Positions 31,616 through 42,390 of a stretch of 64,000 nucleotides of DNA are shown here, piece after piece. The stretch lies in assembly GCF_003255815.1 (NCBI RefSeq), contig NC_037682.1, positions 17,677,588 to 17,741,587 of the forward strand, written 5' to 3'. The notes under the pieces are model-generated. The model was not told the DNA's origin. It worked only from the letters and a program-made list of their open reading frames with translations, and ran no database searches. A program made the position numbers and the translations under genes. Position 1 is the first letter of the stretch, and each line of letters starts with the position of its first letter. The stretch is from Theropithecus gelada. Its lineage: Eukaryota > Chordata > Mammalia > Primates > Cercopithecidae.

Positions 31616-31892
31616 GAAAATTATTCTGAAATACTACTTGTACAATTTTGAGCAGAAGTGATGGCCATATCCAGGGATAATATAGAAGTAAGTTAAAGAT
31701 TCTGATGTTTTACAATGAAATTAACAAATCATTTCTTGAGGTGGGCACAATCCATACAGCCCTTAACAAGGAAATGTTAGAGATGTTTTGAAGCTGAGGA
31801 TAAACTGGTAACACCAAAGCCAGTGATGTTTTACTTTATTTCAAAGCACTTCAGAGGCATCCTTCACAGGGCAGGATATGTTGCAAGCAGTG

Positions 31893-32050
31893 CTTGCTTC
31901 TCAAACGTTGATATGTATAGAGGTATCTCAGGATCATGGTAAATGCAGGTTCTGATTCTCAAGGTCTTGGGGAAGGCCTGAGATTATGTATTCCTCACAA
32001 GCTTCCAAGATTTACCAAGGCTGCTGGTCCATGGACCACACCATGAGCAG
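31893..32050 (+). mobile_element. hAT MITE (MER20/MER5-like)
   Basis: TTCTCAAACGTTGATATGTA, CAGGTTCTGATTCTCAAGG and CTGCTGGTCCATGGACCACA. 31629-31892 before it is unassigned. Confidence 0.6.
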
Positions 32051-32059
32051 CAAGTGGTA

Positions 32060-32235
32060 ACGAAAGAACATCAGAGTTGGAAGCATAAGACTTAGACCCC
32101 AGTTTCAGCTGTGCATTGATGAGTCCTGTGAACTTGGTCAGATTTCACTCTGAGTCTGTTTCCTTACCTGTAAAATGGGGTTATAATCATATCTGTATAT
32201 GCACCAAGAGCCTTGAGACTGTTGTCCACCATTCC
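32060..32235 (-). mobile_element. MIR SINE, antisense
   Basis: CCTGTGAACTTGGTCAGATT and CTTACCTGTAAAATGGGGTT are reversed MIR core. Confidence 0.8.
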
Positions 32236-32312
32236 TTTCCTAGTACTCCATCCTAAACATGTGTGCAGATGTATGTGTGGGAGCATTTTTTAGCAAACAT
32301 GTTTATCACAAT

Positions 32313-32634
32313 ACTTTTTTTTTTCCTTTTTCTTTTCTTTTTTTTTTTTTTGAGACAGAGTCTCACTCTGTCACCCAGGCTAGAGTGCAGTGCTGTGATC
32401 TTGGCTCATTGCAACCTCCACCTCTCAGGTTCAAGTGATTCTCATGCCTCAGCCTCCTGAGTAACTGAAACTACAGGCACGTACCACCATGCCTGGCTAA
32501 TTGTTGTATTTTTAGTAGAGACAGGGTTTCACCGTATTGGCCAGGCTGGTCTCAAATTCCTGGCCTCAAGTGATCCACCCGCCTCAGCCTCCCAAAGTGC
32601 TGAGATTACAGGCATGAGCCATCATGCCCAACCC
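32313..32634 (-). mobile_element. AluS, antisense
   Basis: T/C tail, full dimer, CAATACTTTT on both sides. 32635-32925 after it is unassigned. Confidence 0.92.
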
Positions 32635-32925
32635 TCAATACTTTTGTAATAGTGATAAAAGAGAAGCAACCAAAATAGCCAAGATCAGGAAAACATTTTC
32701 TTTTTTTCTTTTTGTTTTTTTCTGCTCATCATGGAATCAGAAGGTAAAACATTTTAGTAAGCTGAAATATATCCATTAAATTGAGTATTAGGCAGGCATT
32801 TCCAATCATGTCTAGGGAGAAGATATACATAGAATACTATGAATATACATGGAATATTAAGCAGCTATTTAAAATCATGTCTAAGGAGAAGTACATTGAA
32901 AAGTGTTCATGTGATAATAAACTTT

Positions 32926-33092
32926 ATTTTTTTTTTCAAGATGGAGTCTTGCTCTGTCGCCCAGTCTGGAGTGCAATGGCGCCATCTTGGCTCACTGCAA
33001 CCTCTGCCTCCCGGATTCAAGCGATTCTCCTGCCTCGGCCTCCCAAGTAGCTGGGATTATAGGTGCCCACCACCATGCCTGGCTAGTTTTTT
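32926..33092 (-). mobile_element. Alu right-monomer, antisense
   Basis: Runs from CAAGATGGAGTCTTGCTCTG to GGCTAGTTTTTT, where a second Alu begins. The left monomer is missing. Confidence 0.88.
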
Positions 33093-33413
33093 GTTGTTGT
33101 TGTTGTTTGTTTGTTTTTGTTTTGTTTTTTGAGACGGAGTCTCTATCACCCAGGCTGGAGTGCAGTGGCACCATCTCGGCTTACTGTAACCTCCGCTTCC
33201 CAGGTTCAAGTGATTTTCCTGCCTCAGCCTCCCAAGTAGCTGGGATTAAAGGTGTGCACCACCACGCCTGGCTAATTTTTTTTGGTATTTTTTTAGTAGA
33301 GATGCGGTTTCACCATATTGGCCAGGCTGGTCTCAAACTCCTGACCTCGGGTGATCCACCCACCTCAGCCTCCTAAAATGCTGGGATTACAGGCCTGAGC
33401 CACCGTGCCTGGC
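33093..33413 (-). mobile_element. Alu, antisense, adjoining
   Basis: (GTT)n(TTTG)n tail, then full dimer to CCGTGCCTGGCTG. The tail abuts the middle linker of the preceding Alu, a favoured insertion point. Confidence 0.92.
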
Positions 33414-33779
33414 TGAAAAATTAATTTATAATTTACTACATAACTATGAGGCATCACTACAATTATTTTCTAATGGTGTTGATAAAATCCAGGTCAGGTT
33501 TTGTCTCGTGCTGTGGCAGGCTGCCCTAATTCTGCAACATAACATTTCCTAGAAGCGCTGGCTGCTTCTTAGCAGGAAGAATCCATTCTGACTATGCTTG
33601 AAAATACGAATTCAAGAATCTCAACTAAGAATCTCTCAACTAAGGGCTTTTAAGAAAAGAAAAGCAAAGAATGCGTGTTTCCTACTTCTGTCGTTACCCT
33701 TTAGAAAGAGGAAGAAGGGGACAATTTTTAAACAAGTTTTCTGGACAAACTATTTAAAAGGAGAGAATCAAAGCATAGA
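33414..33779. other. No recognised feature
   Basis: AT-rich single-copy-looking sequence. An 83-codon frame (33598-33849) runs into the MIR and is not supported. Confidence 0.4.
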
Positions 33780-34080
33780 GGTGGTTTTAAGATCCAATAG
33801 TCTTGGGTTTGAGTTCCAGATTTGTCACTTATTGGTTATGGAACTTTGAAGTTTGAATAAGCCAAACTTATTGGTTGTGGAACTTTGAACAAGTCAAACA
33901 CCAGTTTCTCTGAGCTTCAATTTCCAAATCTGTAAAACAACGCTCATTGATTATTCTTTAAGGTTGTTTAGTATTTATTTAGTATTTATCTCTTAAGGTT
34001 GTTTGGGGATGAAATGAAATAATGAAAAATGCTGAGTATAGTGTCTGGTACACAGCAGATTCTCAATAAATCATAGCTAA
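33780..34080 (-). mobile_element. MIR SINE, antisense, with tandem micro-duplications
   Basis: Reversed MIR (CTTGGGTTTGAGTTCCAGAT to ACAGCAGATTCTCAATAAAT). A 39-bp unit starting ACTTATTGGTT is repeated at 33827 and 33866. AAGGTTGTTT recurs at about 33959 and 33995. Confidence 0.8.
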
Positions 34081-34084
34081 TTGT

Positions 34085-34966
34085 AGAGGAAGAGTTGTAG
34101 GGTGGCCCCTACGTTCACACCCTGCATGGGTGTGAGTAGGACCTTGGACTTGCTTGTAACCAATAGAATGTGATAAAGATGTTTAAAGTTATGATCATAT
34201 ACATAAGGGTCCATCCTGCTATCATACACACTAGAGAGACTGTCTCTCCATTGCTGGCTTGAAAGAAGTAAGCTGCCATGTTATGAGAGGGCCCATGGAG
34301 AGGGCCCCATGGCAAGGAACTGTGGGCAGTCTCTAGTAGCTAAGAACAGCCCCACCTGCAGCCAGCAAGAAAACAGTCACACAGCCATAAGAAAATGAGG
34401 CCGGGCGCCATGGCTCACACCTGTAATCCCAGCACTTTGGGAGGCCGAGGCAGGCGGATCACCTGAGATCGGGAGTTCGAGACCAGCCTGACCAACATGG
34501 AGAAACCCATCTCTACTAAAAATACAAAATACAAAAAATTAGCCAGGCGTGGTGGCACATGCCTGTAATCCCAGCTACTCTGGAGGCTGAGGCAGGAGAA
34601 TCACTTGAACCCGGGAGGTGGAGGTTGCAGTGAGCCGAGATCGTGCCATTGTACTCTAGCCTGGGTGACAAGAGTGAAACTCCATCTCAAAAAAAAAAAA
34701 AACAAAGAAAAGAAAAAGGTAAAAAGAAAATGAATCCTCCCAACAGCCTGAATGAGCCTAGAAGTTAATTAATTCATAGTGGAGCCTCGAGGTTAGAATG
34801 CAGTCCAGCAGCCGCCTTGATTGAAACTTGGTGAGACCCTGAGTGGAGGACTCAGCAAGGCCATGCCCAGGCTCCAGACACACAGGGCTGTGAGACAATC
34901 AATGTGTTGTGTTCAGCCTCTAGATTCGTGGTCATTAGTTGCACAGCAATAGAAAACCAATACATA
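34085..34966 (+). mobile_element. MLT1-like MaLR LTR, split by Alu
   Basis: AAGAAGTAAGCTGCCATGTT, CATGGCAAGGAACTGTGGGC, then after the Alu AACAGCCTGAATGAGCC, GAGACCCTGAGTGGAGGACT and the GCAATAGAAAACCAATACA terminus. Non-coding. Confidence 0.75.
34400..34720 (+). mobile_element. AluS in LTR
   Basis: Full dimer. Duplication AAGAAAATGA at 34389 and about 34723. Confidence 0.93.
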
Positions 34967-35001
34967 CCGCTTCTTGGCCTTCTGGCTAAGATCAAGTGTA
35001 G
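34966..35001 (+). pseudogene. RNU2 pseudogene: 3'-truncated U2 snRNA pseudogene (36 nt)
   Basis: Matches U2 snRNA nucleotides 1-36 with three substitutions (ACCGCTTCTTGG, then CTGGCTAAGATC and AAGTGTAG). It stops inside the branch-point pairing box GUAGUA. It is flanked by TAGAAAACCAAYACATA at 34950-34966 and 34999-35015. 5'-complete, 3'-truncated and bounded by duplications, with no A tail, it fits the known class of self-primed snRNA pseudogenes. Not expressible as a functional U2. Confidence 0.85.
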
Positions 35002-35267
35002 AAAACCAACACATAATACCAAGTAGATAATCAACACTCAGCCTGTAGCCATTGTTTGCCATCAACAGGTTCATCTTCCTTCTGCCAGTGTTTAATGAGC
35101 ATGCTATTGTGTTGGGGCAGAATTCAAGAACTGGAGACATAACCTACCCATGGTGAGTAGAGGAGGCAGAGATGAGAACCGAAAAGTTACAGAAAGGGCA
35201 ATAAGTGTTATGATTAAGATGCTTTTTGTTGTGGTAAAATTAGCATAACATAAAATTCACCCTTTCA

Positions 35268-35418
35268 GTCAGCTGCAGTGGCTCACACCTGTAAACCCAG
35301 CACTTTGGGAGGCTGAGGTAAGAGGATCACTTGGACTCGGGAATTCAAGACCAGCCAAGGCAACATAGTGAGATCTTCTCTCTCTCTCAAACAAACAAAA
35401 AAAAAAAAAAAAAAAAAA
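35268..35418 (+). mobile_element. Free left Alu monomer (FLAM)
   Basis: Monomer with (TC)n end and CAAACAAACA20 tail. CACCCTTTMA flanks this element plus the next. Confidence 0.85.
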
Positions 35419-35732
35419 GGCCAGGCACAGTGGCTCACACCTGTAATCCCATCGATTTGGGAGACCAAGGCAGGTGGATCACCTGAGGTCAGGAGTTTGA
35501 GATCAGCCTGGCCAAAATGATGAAACCCCATCTCTACTAAAACTACAAAAAATTAGCCAGGTATGGTGGTGCATGCCTGTAGTCTCAGCTATTCAGGAGG
35601 CCGAGACAGGAGAATCTCTTGAACTTGGGAGGCAGAGGTTGCAGTGAGCTGAAACCTCGCCATTGCACTCCAGCCTGGGCAACAAGAGCAAAACTCCATC
35701 TCAAAAAAAACAAAACAAAACAAAAAAAAACA
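35419..35732 (+). mobile_element. AluS in FLAM tail
   Basis: Full dimer directly behind the monomer's A tail. It ends (CAAAA)n, after which L1M text CACCCTTTAAATT resumes. Confidence 0.92.
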
Positions 35733-35744
35733 CCCTTTAAATTA

Positions 35745-36055
35745 TTATTATTATTTTTTTATTTATTTTTTTTGAGACGGAGTCTTGCTCTGTCGCCCAG
35801 GCTGGAGTGCAGTGGCCGGATCTCAGCTCACTGCAAGCTCCGCCTCCCGGGTTCACGCCATTCTCCTGCCTCAGCCTCCCGAGTAGCTGGGACTACAGGC
35901 GCCCGCCACCTCGCCCGGCTAGTTTTTTGTATTTTTTAGTAGAGATGGGGTTTCACCGTGTTAGCCAGGATGGTCTCAATCTCCTGACCTCGTGATCCAC
36001 CCGTCTCGGCCTCCCAAAGTGCTGGGATTACAGGCTTGAGCCACTACGCCCGGCC
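35745..36055 (-). mobile_element. AluY, antisense
   Basis: Carries GTGGCCGGATCTCAGC, the complement of the monkey-type variant. Duplication TAAATTATT on both sides. Confidence 0.95.
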
Positions 36056-36416
36056 TAAATTATTTTAAAGCATGCGATTCAGTCACATTTAGCACATTCT
36101 TACACTGTCGTGCAACCATTACCACTGTCTAGCTCTAGAACATTTTCGTCGCCCCAAAAAGGAAACTCCGTAGCCATTAGGTAGTGACGCCCCATTCTCC
36201 ACTTCCCCCGGCCCCTAGCTAATCTGCTTCTCTCTCTATGGATTTGCCTATTCTGGACATTTTGGACATACGTGTATTGTATGATACACGGAATCATACA
36301 ATATGTAGCCCTTTGTGTCTGGCTTCCTTCACTTAGCATGTTTTTAAGATTCATCCAAGTTGTATAGTAGCTCGTATCATGTATCTTAGTTCATTTTTAT
36401 GGCCAAATAACATATT

Positions 36417-36594
36417 TTTTTAAATGTATGTATGTATTGATTTATTTAGAGACAGGGTCTTGCTCTGTTGCCCAAGCTGGAGTGCAGTGGTGCAATCATT
36501 GCTCACTATAACCTCAAACTCCTGGGTGCAAGCGATCCTCCTGTCTCAGCCTCCTGAGTAGCTAGGACTACGGATACACCACCACACCCAGCTA
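36417..36594 (-). mobile_element. Old Alu right monomer, antisense
   Basis: (TATG)n then GAGACAGGGTCTTGCTCTG, ending at CACACCCAGCTAC. Left monomer absent. Confidence 0.8.
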
Positions 36595-36650
36595 CCTGCT
36601 GGAATTATTTAAACTAGCCAATCCTAAACTGCTTTTTTTTCCTTCTTCCT

Positions 36651-36939
36651 TTCTTTTTTTTTTTTTTTTTTTCTGTCACCCAGGCTGGAGTGCAGTGGTG
36701 GAATCTCGGCTCATTGCAACCCCTGCCTCCCGGGTTCAAGCAATTCTCCTGCCTGAGCTTCCTGAGTAGCTGGGATCACAGGCACCCGCCACCACACCCA
36801 GCTAATTTTTGTATTTTTAGTGGACACGGGGTTTCACCATGTTAGCCAGGCTGATCTCGAACTCCTGACTTAAGGTGATCCACCCACCTCCGTCTCCCAA
36901 AGTGCTGGGATTACAGGCATGAGCCACCTCGCCCGGCCT
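36651..36939 (-). mobile_element. Alu, antisense, tail-side deletion
   Basis: T20 run joins directly to CTGTCACCCAGGC, so the GAGACGGAGTCTCGCT stretch is deleted. Confidence 0.92.
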
Positions 36940-37040
36940 GTTGTTGTTTTTTTTTTTTTTTTTTTTCCCCCATATTTAATGTATCCAGCTGATCTAAACA
37001 GTTTACCCAACCATGTTTTGCCTTTTCTGTTGAAACCCCA

Positions 37041-37330
37041 GGCCGGGCGCAGTGGCTCAAGCCTGTAATCCCAGCACTTTGGGAGGCCGAGATGGGCGGA
37101 TCACGAGGTCGGGAGATCAAAACCATTCTGGCTAACACGGTGAAACCCCGTTTCTACTAAAAATCCAAAAATAAAAATAAAATTAGCCGGGCGTGGTGGT
37201 GGGCACCTGTAGTCCCAGCTACTCGGGAGCCTGAGGCAGGAGAATGGCGTGAACCCGGAAGGCAGAGCTTGCAGTGAGGCGAGATCGCGCCACTGCACTC
37301 CAGCCTGGGCGACAGAGCGAGACTCCGTCT
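37041..37330 (+). mobile_element. AluY lacking its A tail
   Basis: Intact from GGCCGGGCGCAGTGG to GACTCCGTCT, then runs straight into the inverted copy without poly(A). Confidence 0.95.
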
Positions 37331-37499
37331 CAGGTGCCCACCACCACGCCCGGCTAATTTTATTTTTATTTTTGGATTTTTAGTAGAAACGGGGTTTCAC
37401 CGTGTTAGCCAGAATGGTTTTGATCTCCCGACCTCGTGATCCGCCCATCTCGGCCTCCCAAAGTGCTGGGATTACAGGCTTGAGCCACTGCGCCCGGCC
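37331..37499 (-). mobile_element. Inverted copy of the AluY left part
   Basis: Starts CAGGTGCCCACCACC in mid-Alu and runs to the Alu 5' end, then into copied flank GGGGTTTCAACAGAA. It has no tail or target site, so it is a copy and not an insertion. Confidence 0.95.
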
Positions 37500-37642
37500 T
37501 GGGGTTTCAACAGAAGAGGGAAAACCCCCTTGGGTCAACTGCTTGGACCAGAGGGAGAAATTCCGTTTCGGAAAAAAAAAAAAAAAAAAAAAATCCTGCA
37601 GGTATAATTGAGACGTGAATTTCCAAGTCAGAGGAAATAATG

Positions 37643-37790
37643 GGTTTGTTTGTTTGTTTGTTTGTTTGTTTTTAGAGATGGGGTCTTGTTATATTGCCCA
37701 AGCTGGTCTCGAATTCCTGGGCTCAAGGTATCCTCCTGCAGGGGCCTCCCAAAGTTCTAAAGTTACAAGGATCAGTCACCACACCAGTCC
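37643..37790 (-). mobile_element. Alu partial, antisense
   Basis: (TTTG)n then AGAGATGGGGTCTTGTTATA with only left-monomer-type text. Confidence 0.75.
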
Positions 37791-37849
37791 GAATTTCTTT
37801 TTTGACCCAGCAATTTGAAGTGAGTTTCTGTCACTTGCAATTTAAATAA

Positions 37850-38275
37850 TCCAGACTAATACCTACATATCCACTGGTTCTATCTCAAACTCTAGAATCT
37901 GCACTTTTTTTTTTCTTTTAAGATGGAGTCTCGCTCTGTCCCCCAGGCTGGAGTGCAGTGGCATGATCTCGACTCACAGCAACCTCCGCCTCCTGGGTTC
38001 AAGGGATCCTCCTGCCTCAGCCTCTCAAGTAGCTGGGATTACAGGCATGCACTACCATGCCCGGCTAATTTATTTTTGGTGTGTTTTTAGTAGGGACGGG
38101 GTTTTACCATGTTGGCCAGGCTGGTCTCAAACTCCTGACCTCAAGTGATCTGCCCTCCTCAGCCTCCCAAAGTGCTGGGATTACAGGCCTGAGTCACCGC
38201 CTGGAATCTGCATCTGAATAAGATAATTCATTTGTAGCTAACCATGCATAGACCCCAGGCTAGAGTTTGAGAACC
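37850..38275 (+). mobile_element. hAT MITE remnant (MER20-like), split by Alu
   Basis: AGAATCTGCACTT before and GGAATCTGCATCTGAATAAG after the Alu, ending CTAGAGTTTGAGAACCC. Tentative. Confidence 0.4.
37904..38203 (-). mobile_element. AluS, antisense
   Basis: Full dimer. Duplication RGAATCTGCAYYT. 5' end shortened to CACCGCCT. Confidence 0.92.
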
Positions 38276-39140
38276 CTTTTTGGGGGGCACAAAAGGCCAT
38301 GACAAGTTAACAAGCATAAGCAGGTGGAATGAAATAATGATCCCATTTGGGTTTCGGAAAAATCACTTCTGGCGGTTGTTTTGGAAGATGGATCAAGAGG
38401 GTAAGAGATGAGAGAGGCCACTCCCGTCTCTGACCAGGCCACACACAGACTGGTGGGGCAGATTCCCCAAGCTCTTGCGCCATTCCCAGGCCACTGGGTG
38501 TAAAAGGAAAAGGAAGGGATGTGGGCATTTGCTGACGCCCAGAGACGGGTCTGCTCCCTTTGTGCTACTTGCCCAAGAGGGCGTATTTTTGGGAAGGGGT
38601 GTGTTCTGAAAGTAAGGAGGAAGTCGCCACCCCATTGGAAAGAATCTGCCAGCCTGCCTTCCAGCTGAAATATCAGATAGTCTGTTCTTCTCTGGGTCAG
38701 CAGGGGACTGGAATGGCCAAGGGTTTTTTTTGTTGTTGCTCTTTTTTTTTTTTTTTTTTTTCTTTTCTTTTCTTCTTTTTGAAAGATTGCATGAAAGAAC
38801 ATGATGTTTTAGGTTCACAAAGGGAAAAAAGATAAGGGAAAAGTAGCAAGTTAGAAAGGCCATTGTGTATGTTATCTCTGTTATTTTAGAATAAAAAAAT
38901 AAGTATGGCAGACTGGGATCACAGTTCATGCCAGCCTGGTCCAAAATTGTTGCTTTTATCCTTTTCCCTTGGTTTTACATTTTGGCAGAAGGTTTTCCTT
39001 AGGAGCTTTCTGGTACTCAGAACCACACTGCCTGGCTAAGGAGACTGGGAGGCCCCAGGGCAGCTTTAGCTCTTAGGGGCAGACACACATTAGCTAAGCT
39101 TGTAAACCCGCTTGATGAAACTGGGATGCCAATTTATTTA
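38276..39140. other. No recognised feature (865 bp)
   Basis: Single-copy-looking, with a T25 run at 38736-38760. Two overlapping minus-strand frames of about 180 codons cross it. Both translate the T run into lysines and show no domain. Confidence 0.4.
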
Positions 39141-39152
39141 ACAGTAGACTTT

Positions 39153-39455
39153 GTTTTGTTTTGTTTTGCTTTATTTGTTTTGTTTTTTGAGACAGAGTCT
39201 TGCTGTGTCACCCAGGCTGGAGTAGAGTGGTGGCACAATCTTGGCTCACTGCAACCTCCGCCTCCTGGGTTCCGGCTATTCTCATGCCTCAGCCTCCCTT
39301 GTAGCTGGGATTACATGTGTGCACCATCACACTTGGCTAATTTTTGTATTTTTAGTAGGGACAGCATTTCACCATGTTGGCCAGGCTGAACTTGAACTCC
39401 TGACCTCAAGTGATCCGCCTGCCTTGGCCTCCCAAAGTGCTGAGATTACAGGTAT
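39153..39455 (-). mobile_element. Alu, antisense
   Basis: (TTTTG)n tail. Duplication AACAGTAGACTTTG / AACCGTAGATTTTT. 5' end lost after GATTACAGG. Confidence 0.9.
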
Positions 39456-39559
39456 AACCGTAGATTTTTGAACTATAGACTTTGGCTAGCTGAGCTGGAG
39501 CTCAGACATTTAATGTAGCCAAACTCTCCAGTAAATAATCATAATGATGAAAGTAATAA

Positions 39560-40045
39560 AAAGAGCTAACATTTACTGGGCACCTACTATGTGCTAGTCA
39601 CCGTGTTAAACACTTTCATGAATTTTTTTTCACTTTATCTGAAGTAGGTACTTTTGTTATCCTAATTTTTTTTTTTTTTTTTGAGATGGAGTCTCGCTCT
39701 GTCACCCAGGCTGGAGTGCAGTGGCGCAATCTCGGCTCACTGCAAGCTCCGCCTCCCGGGTTCACGCCATTCTCCTGCCTCAGCCTCCCGAGTAGCTGGG
39801 ACTACAGGCACCCGCCACTGCGCCAGGCTAATTTTTTCTATTTTTAGTAGAGATGGGGTTTCACCATGGTCTCGATCTCCTGACCTTGTGATCCGCCCGC
39901 CTCGGCCTCCCAAAGTGCTGGGATTACAGGCGTGAGCCACCGCGCCCGGCCATTATCCTCATTTACAGATGAGAAAATTGCGACACAAGAAGGTAAGCAA
40001 TTTGCCCAAGGTCATATGTCAACTCTCCATCTAGCCCTTGAACTG
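39560..40045 (+). mobile_element. MIR SINE split by AluY
   Basis: AGAGCTAACATTTACTGGGC to GTTATCCT, then after the AluY ATTTACAGATGAGAAAATTG and GCAATTTGCCCAAGGTCAT. One of the best preserved MIRs in the window. Confidence 0.92.
39666..39951 (-). mobile_element. AluY, antisense, in MIR
   Basis: Full dimer with a 15-base deletion around 39868. TTATCCTMAT on both sides. Confidence 0.94.
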
Positions 40046-40784
40046 GAAATGAAGCTCTCTGAACAGAAAGTTGACAGAAAACTTGGATGGGAGACTTTGT
40101 GGGCACAAGCAGAGCCGCTCTGGAGTACAAATAGAGCGGATGACATTCTCCCCACCTCCTCTCCCCAAGGCAGGTGGTTTCAGAAGGCTGGAGAGATGGC
40201 CTGGGCACACACTTCAGTGTCCCCACACTGAGTCCCTTCAACTTTGGCCACCATGAGGCTCCATCAACTGGCTTCATGGGCCAGGGACCTAGACCAGTGG
40301 AAGCTGAAACTGAAGAGGAGGGCGAGGTGGACTGACAGGCCAGTTTGAGAATGTGTGTGAGGCCGTGTGTGTGTGTGCCTGTGTGTCTGGAGGTGGGGAG
40401 GGTACAGAAGTTATTTGAGAATACTGTGGGAATACCTGTGGTAGATGCTAAATTCATCCTTGAGCATGTAGCCAGTGTCATTTGATCATACAGAGCTGAC
40501 TGCCATTTGCACATTCCGGTTCTTGAAGCCAAATGATGGAGGTGACACTCAATGAGAAGGAACTGCCATGGGGACCCTGAGTGTCCATGTCACCAGAACC
40601 AGGGCATCGCTCCCTGAAGGTGGAGCCACAGGGGACACCAAATCGTAATCCGTCAAGTGTCTCTTCCTCCAAGATGCCACCTCTGATCCCGCCTCCCTTC
40701 GCCTCTTTTGCTGCTGTCTTGCGGTAATACATTGCCTTCATCCTCCAGCACTCTCTCGGAGCACTCCTCACAAGTGGAGATGAA
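40046..40784. other. No recognised feature (740 bp)
   Basis: Contains a short GTGTGTGTGTGCCTGTGTGT stretch at about 40358. A 189-codon minus frame (39963-40532) overlaps the MIR and lacks any domain. Confidence 0.4.
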
Positions 40785-40925
40785 TCATTGTTTGTGGAAC
40801 CTGCCTCACCTCTGCTGGACTGGCAGCTCCGTGAGGTCAGGAACCGCTTCCATCGGTTCTCTGCTCTAACCTTGGCACCTCACACAAAGTCAGAGCATAG
40901 CAAACATTCAATAAATGATATTTCT
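40785..40925 (+). mobile_element. L2 3' end
   Basis: GACTGGCAGCTCCGTGAGGT and ACATTCAATAAATGATATTT are the L2 terminal region. Confidence 0.75.
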
Positions 40926-41068
40926 TGGCTGGGCACTGTGGCTCACGCCTGCAATCCTAGCTGTTTGGGAGTCTGAGGCAGGAAGATTATTTGAGACCAG
41001 CCTGGGTAACATAGAGAGACCCTGTGTCTACAAAAAACATAAAGAAAGAAAGAAAAAAGAAAAAATTA
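40926..41068 (+). mobile_element. Free left Alu monomer (FLAM)
   Basis: GGCTGGGCACTGTGGCTCAC to (AAAG)n tail. Inserted at the L2 end. Confidence 0.85.
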
Positions 41069-41106
41069 GGCTGCTCTGCTTATGGAGTAGCCATTCTTTT
41101 ATTTAC

Positions 41107-41625
<519 letters not shown>

Positions 41626-41629
41626 ATAT

Positions 41630-42390
41630 TTCTCTGCTCTTCAGCACAGATGAGTTTCTCAAGTCATCTTTCTTCCTTACCACCCATTCTTTCTTCTGCC
41701 TGTTCCAGTCTTGGGACGCTCTATTCTTCCTCAGGGCCTTTGCCCTTGCTATGATCTGCTTAGAAGGCGCTTCCAGATAACAGCATTGCTTGCTCTCCCA
41801 CTGCCTTCAGTTCTCTACTCAAATGTAACTTTACCAGACCATCTTGTAAAAAATAGCGAGCCTGGCCGGGCGTGGTGGCTCACGTCTGTAATCTCAGCAC
41901 TTCGGGGGGCTGAAGCAGGCGGATCAATTGAGGTCAGGAGTTCGAGACCAGCCTGGCCAGCATGGTGAAACCCCATCTCTACTAAAAATACAAAAAAATT
42001 AGCCAGGCGTGGTGGCACATGCCTGTAGTCCCAGCTACCTGGGAGGCTGAGGCAGGAGAATCGCTTAAACCAGGGAGGCAGAGGTTGCAGTGAGCCGAGA
42101 TCGTGCCACTGCACACTCCAGCCTAGGGGAGAGAGCAAGACTCTGTCTCAAAAAAAAAAAAAAAAAAAAGCAACCCTGTTCCATCCTTGGTTCTTCCAAT
42201 TCCCCTTAATCTGCTTTTTTTTTTTTTTCTCTAGCTCTATGACCATCTACAATACTACATATTTACTTGTTTATTTGTTTATAGATCATCTCTCAATCAG
42301 TAGAATACATGCTCCATGAGGGACAGACTTTGTATCTTTTGTTCCCTGTTTATTCCTAGCACACAGTAGACAAATATTTGTGGAGGGAGG
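41630..42390 (+). mobile_element. L2 with Alu insert
   Basis: CTCAGGGCCTTTGCCCTTGC, TCTCTACTCAAATGTAACTT, then after the Alu CATGCTCCATGAGGGACAGA and CTAGCACACAGTAGACAAAT. The 3' terminus grades into the GGAA array. Confidence 0.85.
41864..42168 (+). mobile_element. AluS in L2
   Basis: Full dimer with A20 tail. Confidence 0.94.

Larger units (their letters stand above)
35222..36415 (-). mobile_element. L1M fragment, antisense, split by three Alus
   Basis: TTGTGGTAAAATTAGCATAA at 35228, then from 36056 TCAGTCACATTTAGCACATT, CTCTAGAACATTTTCG and ATGGATTTGCCTATTCTGGA. This is the mammalian-wide L1M 3' region in reverse. The related fragment at 43046 is a separate copy. Confidence 0.8.
37025..37515. 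repeat. 185-bp perfect inverted repeat (hairpin) around AluY
   Basis: Left arm 37025-37209 equals the reverse complement of 37331-37515 at every base, with a 121-base spacer. The arms contain 16 bases of non-Alu flank plus the Alu left monomer and share private variants (AAAATCCAAAAATAAAAATA). Outside the perfect arms the inverted similarity continues weakly outward, including a T run at 36942-36966 facing an A run at 37572-37592. Confidence 0.95.

Noticed and set aside
38260..38944. Two overlapping minus-strand frames of about 180 codons
   Set aside because: They include the lysine run from a T25 tract, overlap each other in different frames and show no domain or splice logic.
39963..40532. 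189-codon minus-strand frame
   Set aside because: Runs into antisense MIR and shows no recognisable protein features.
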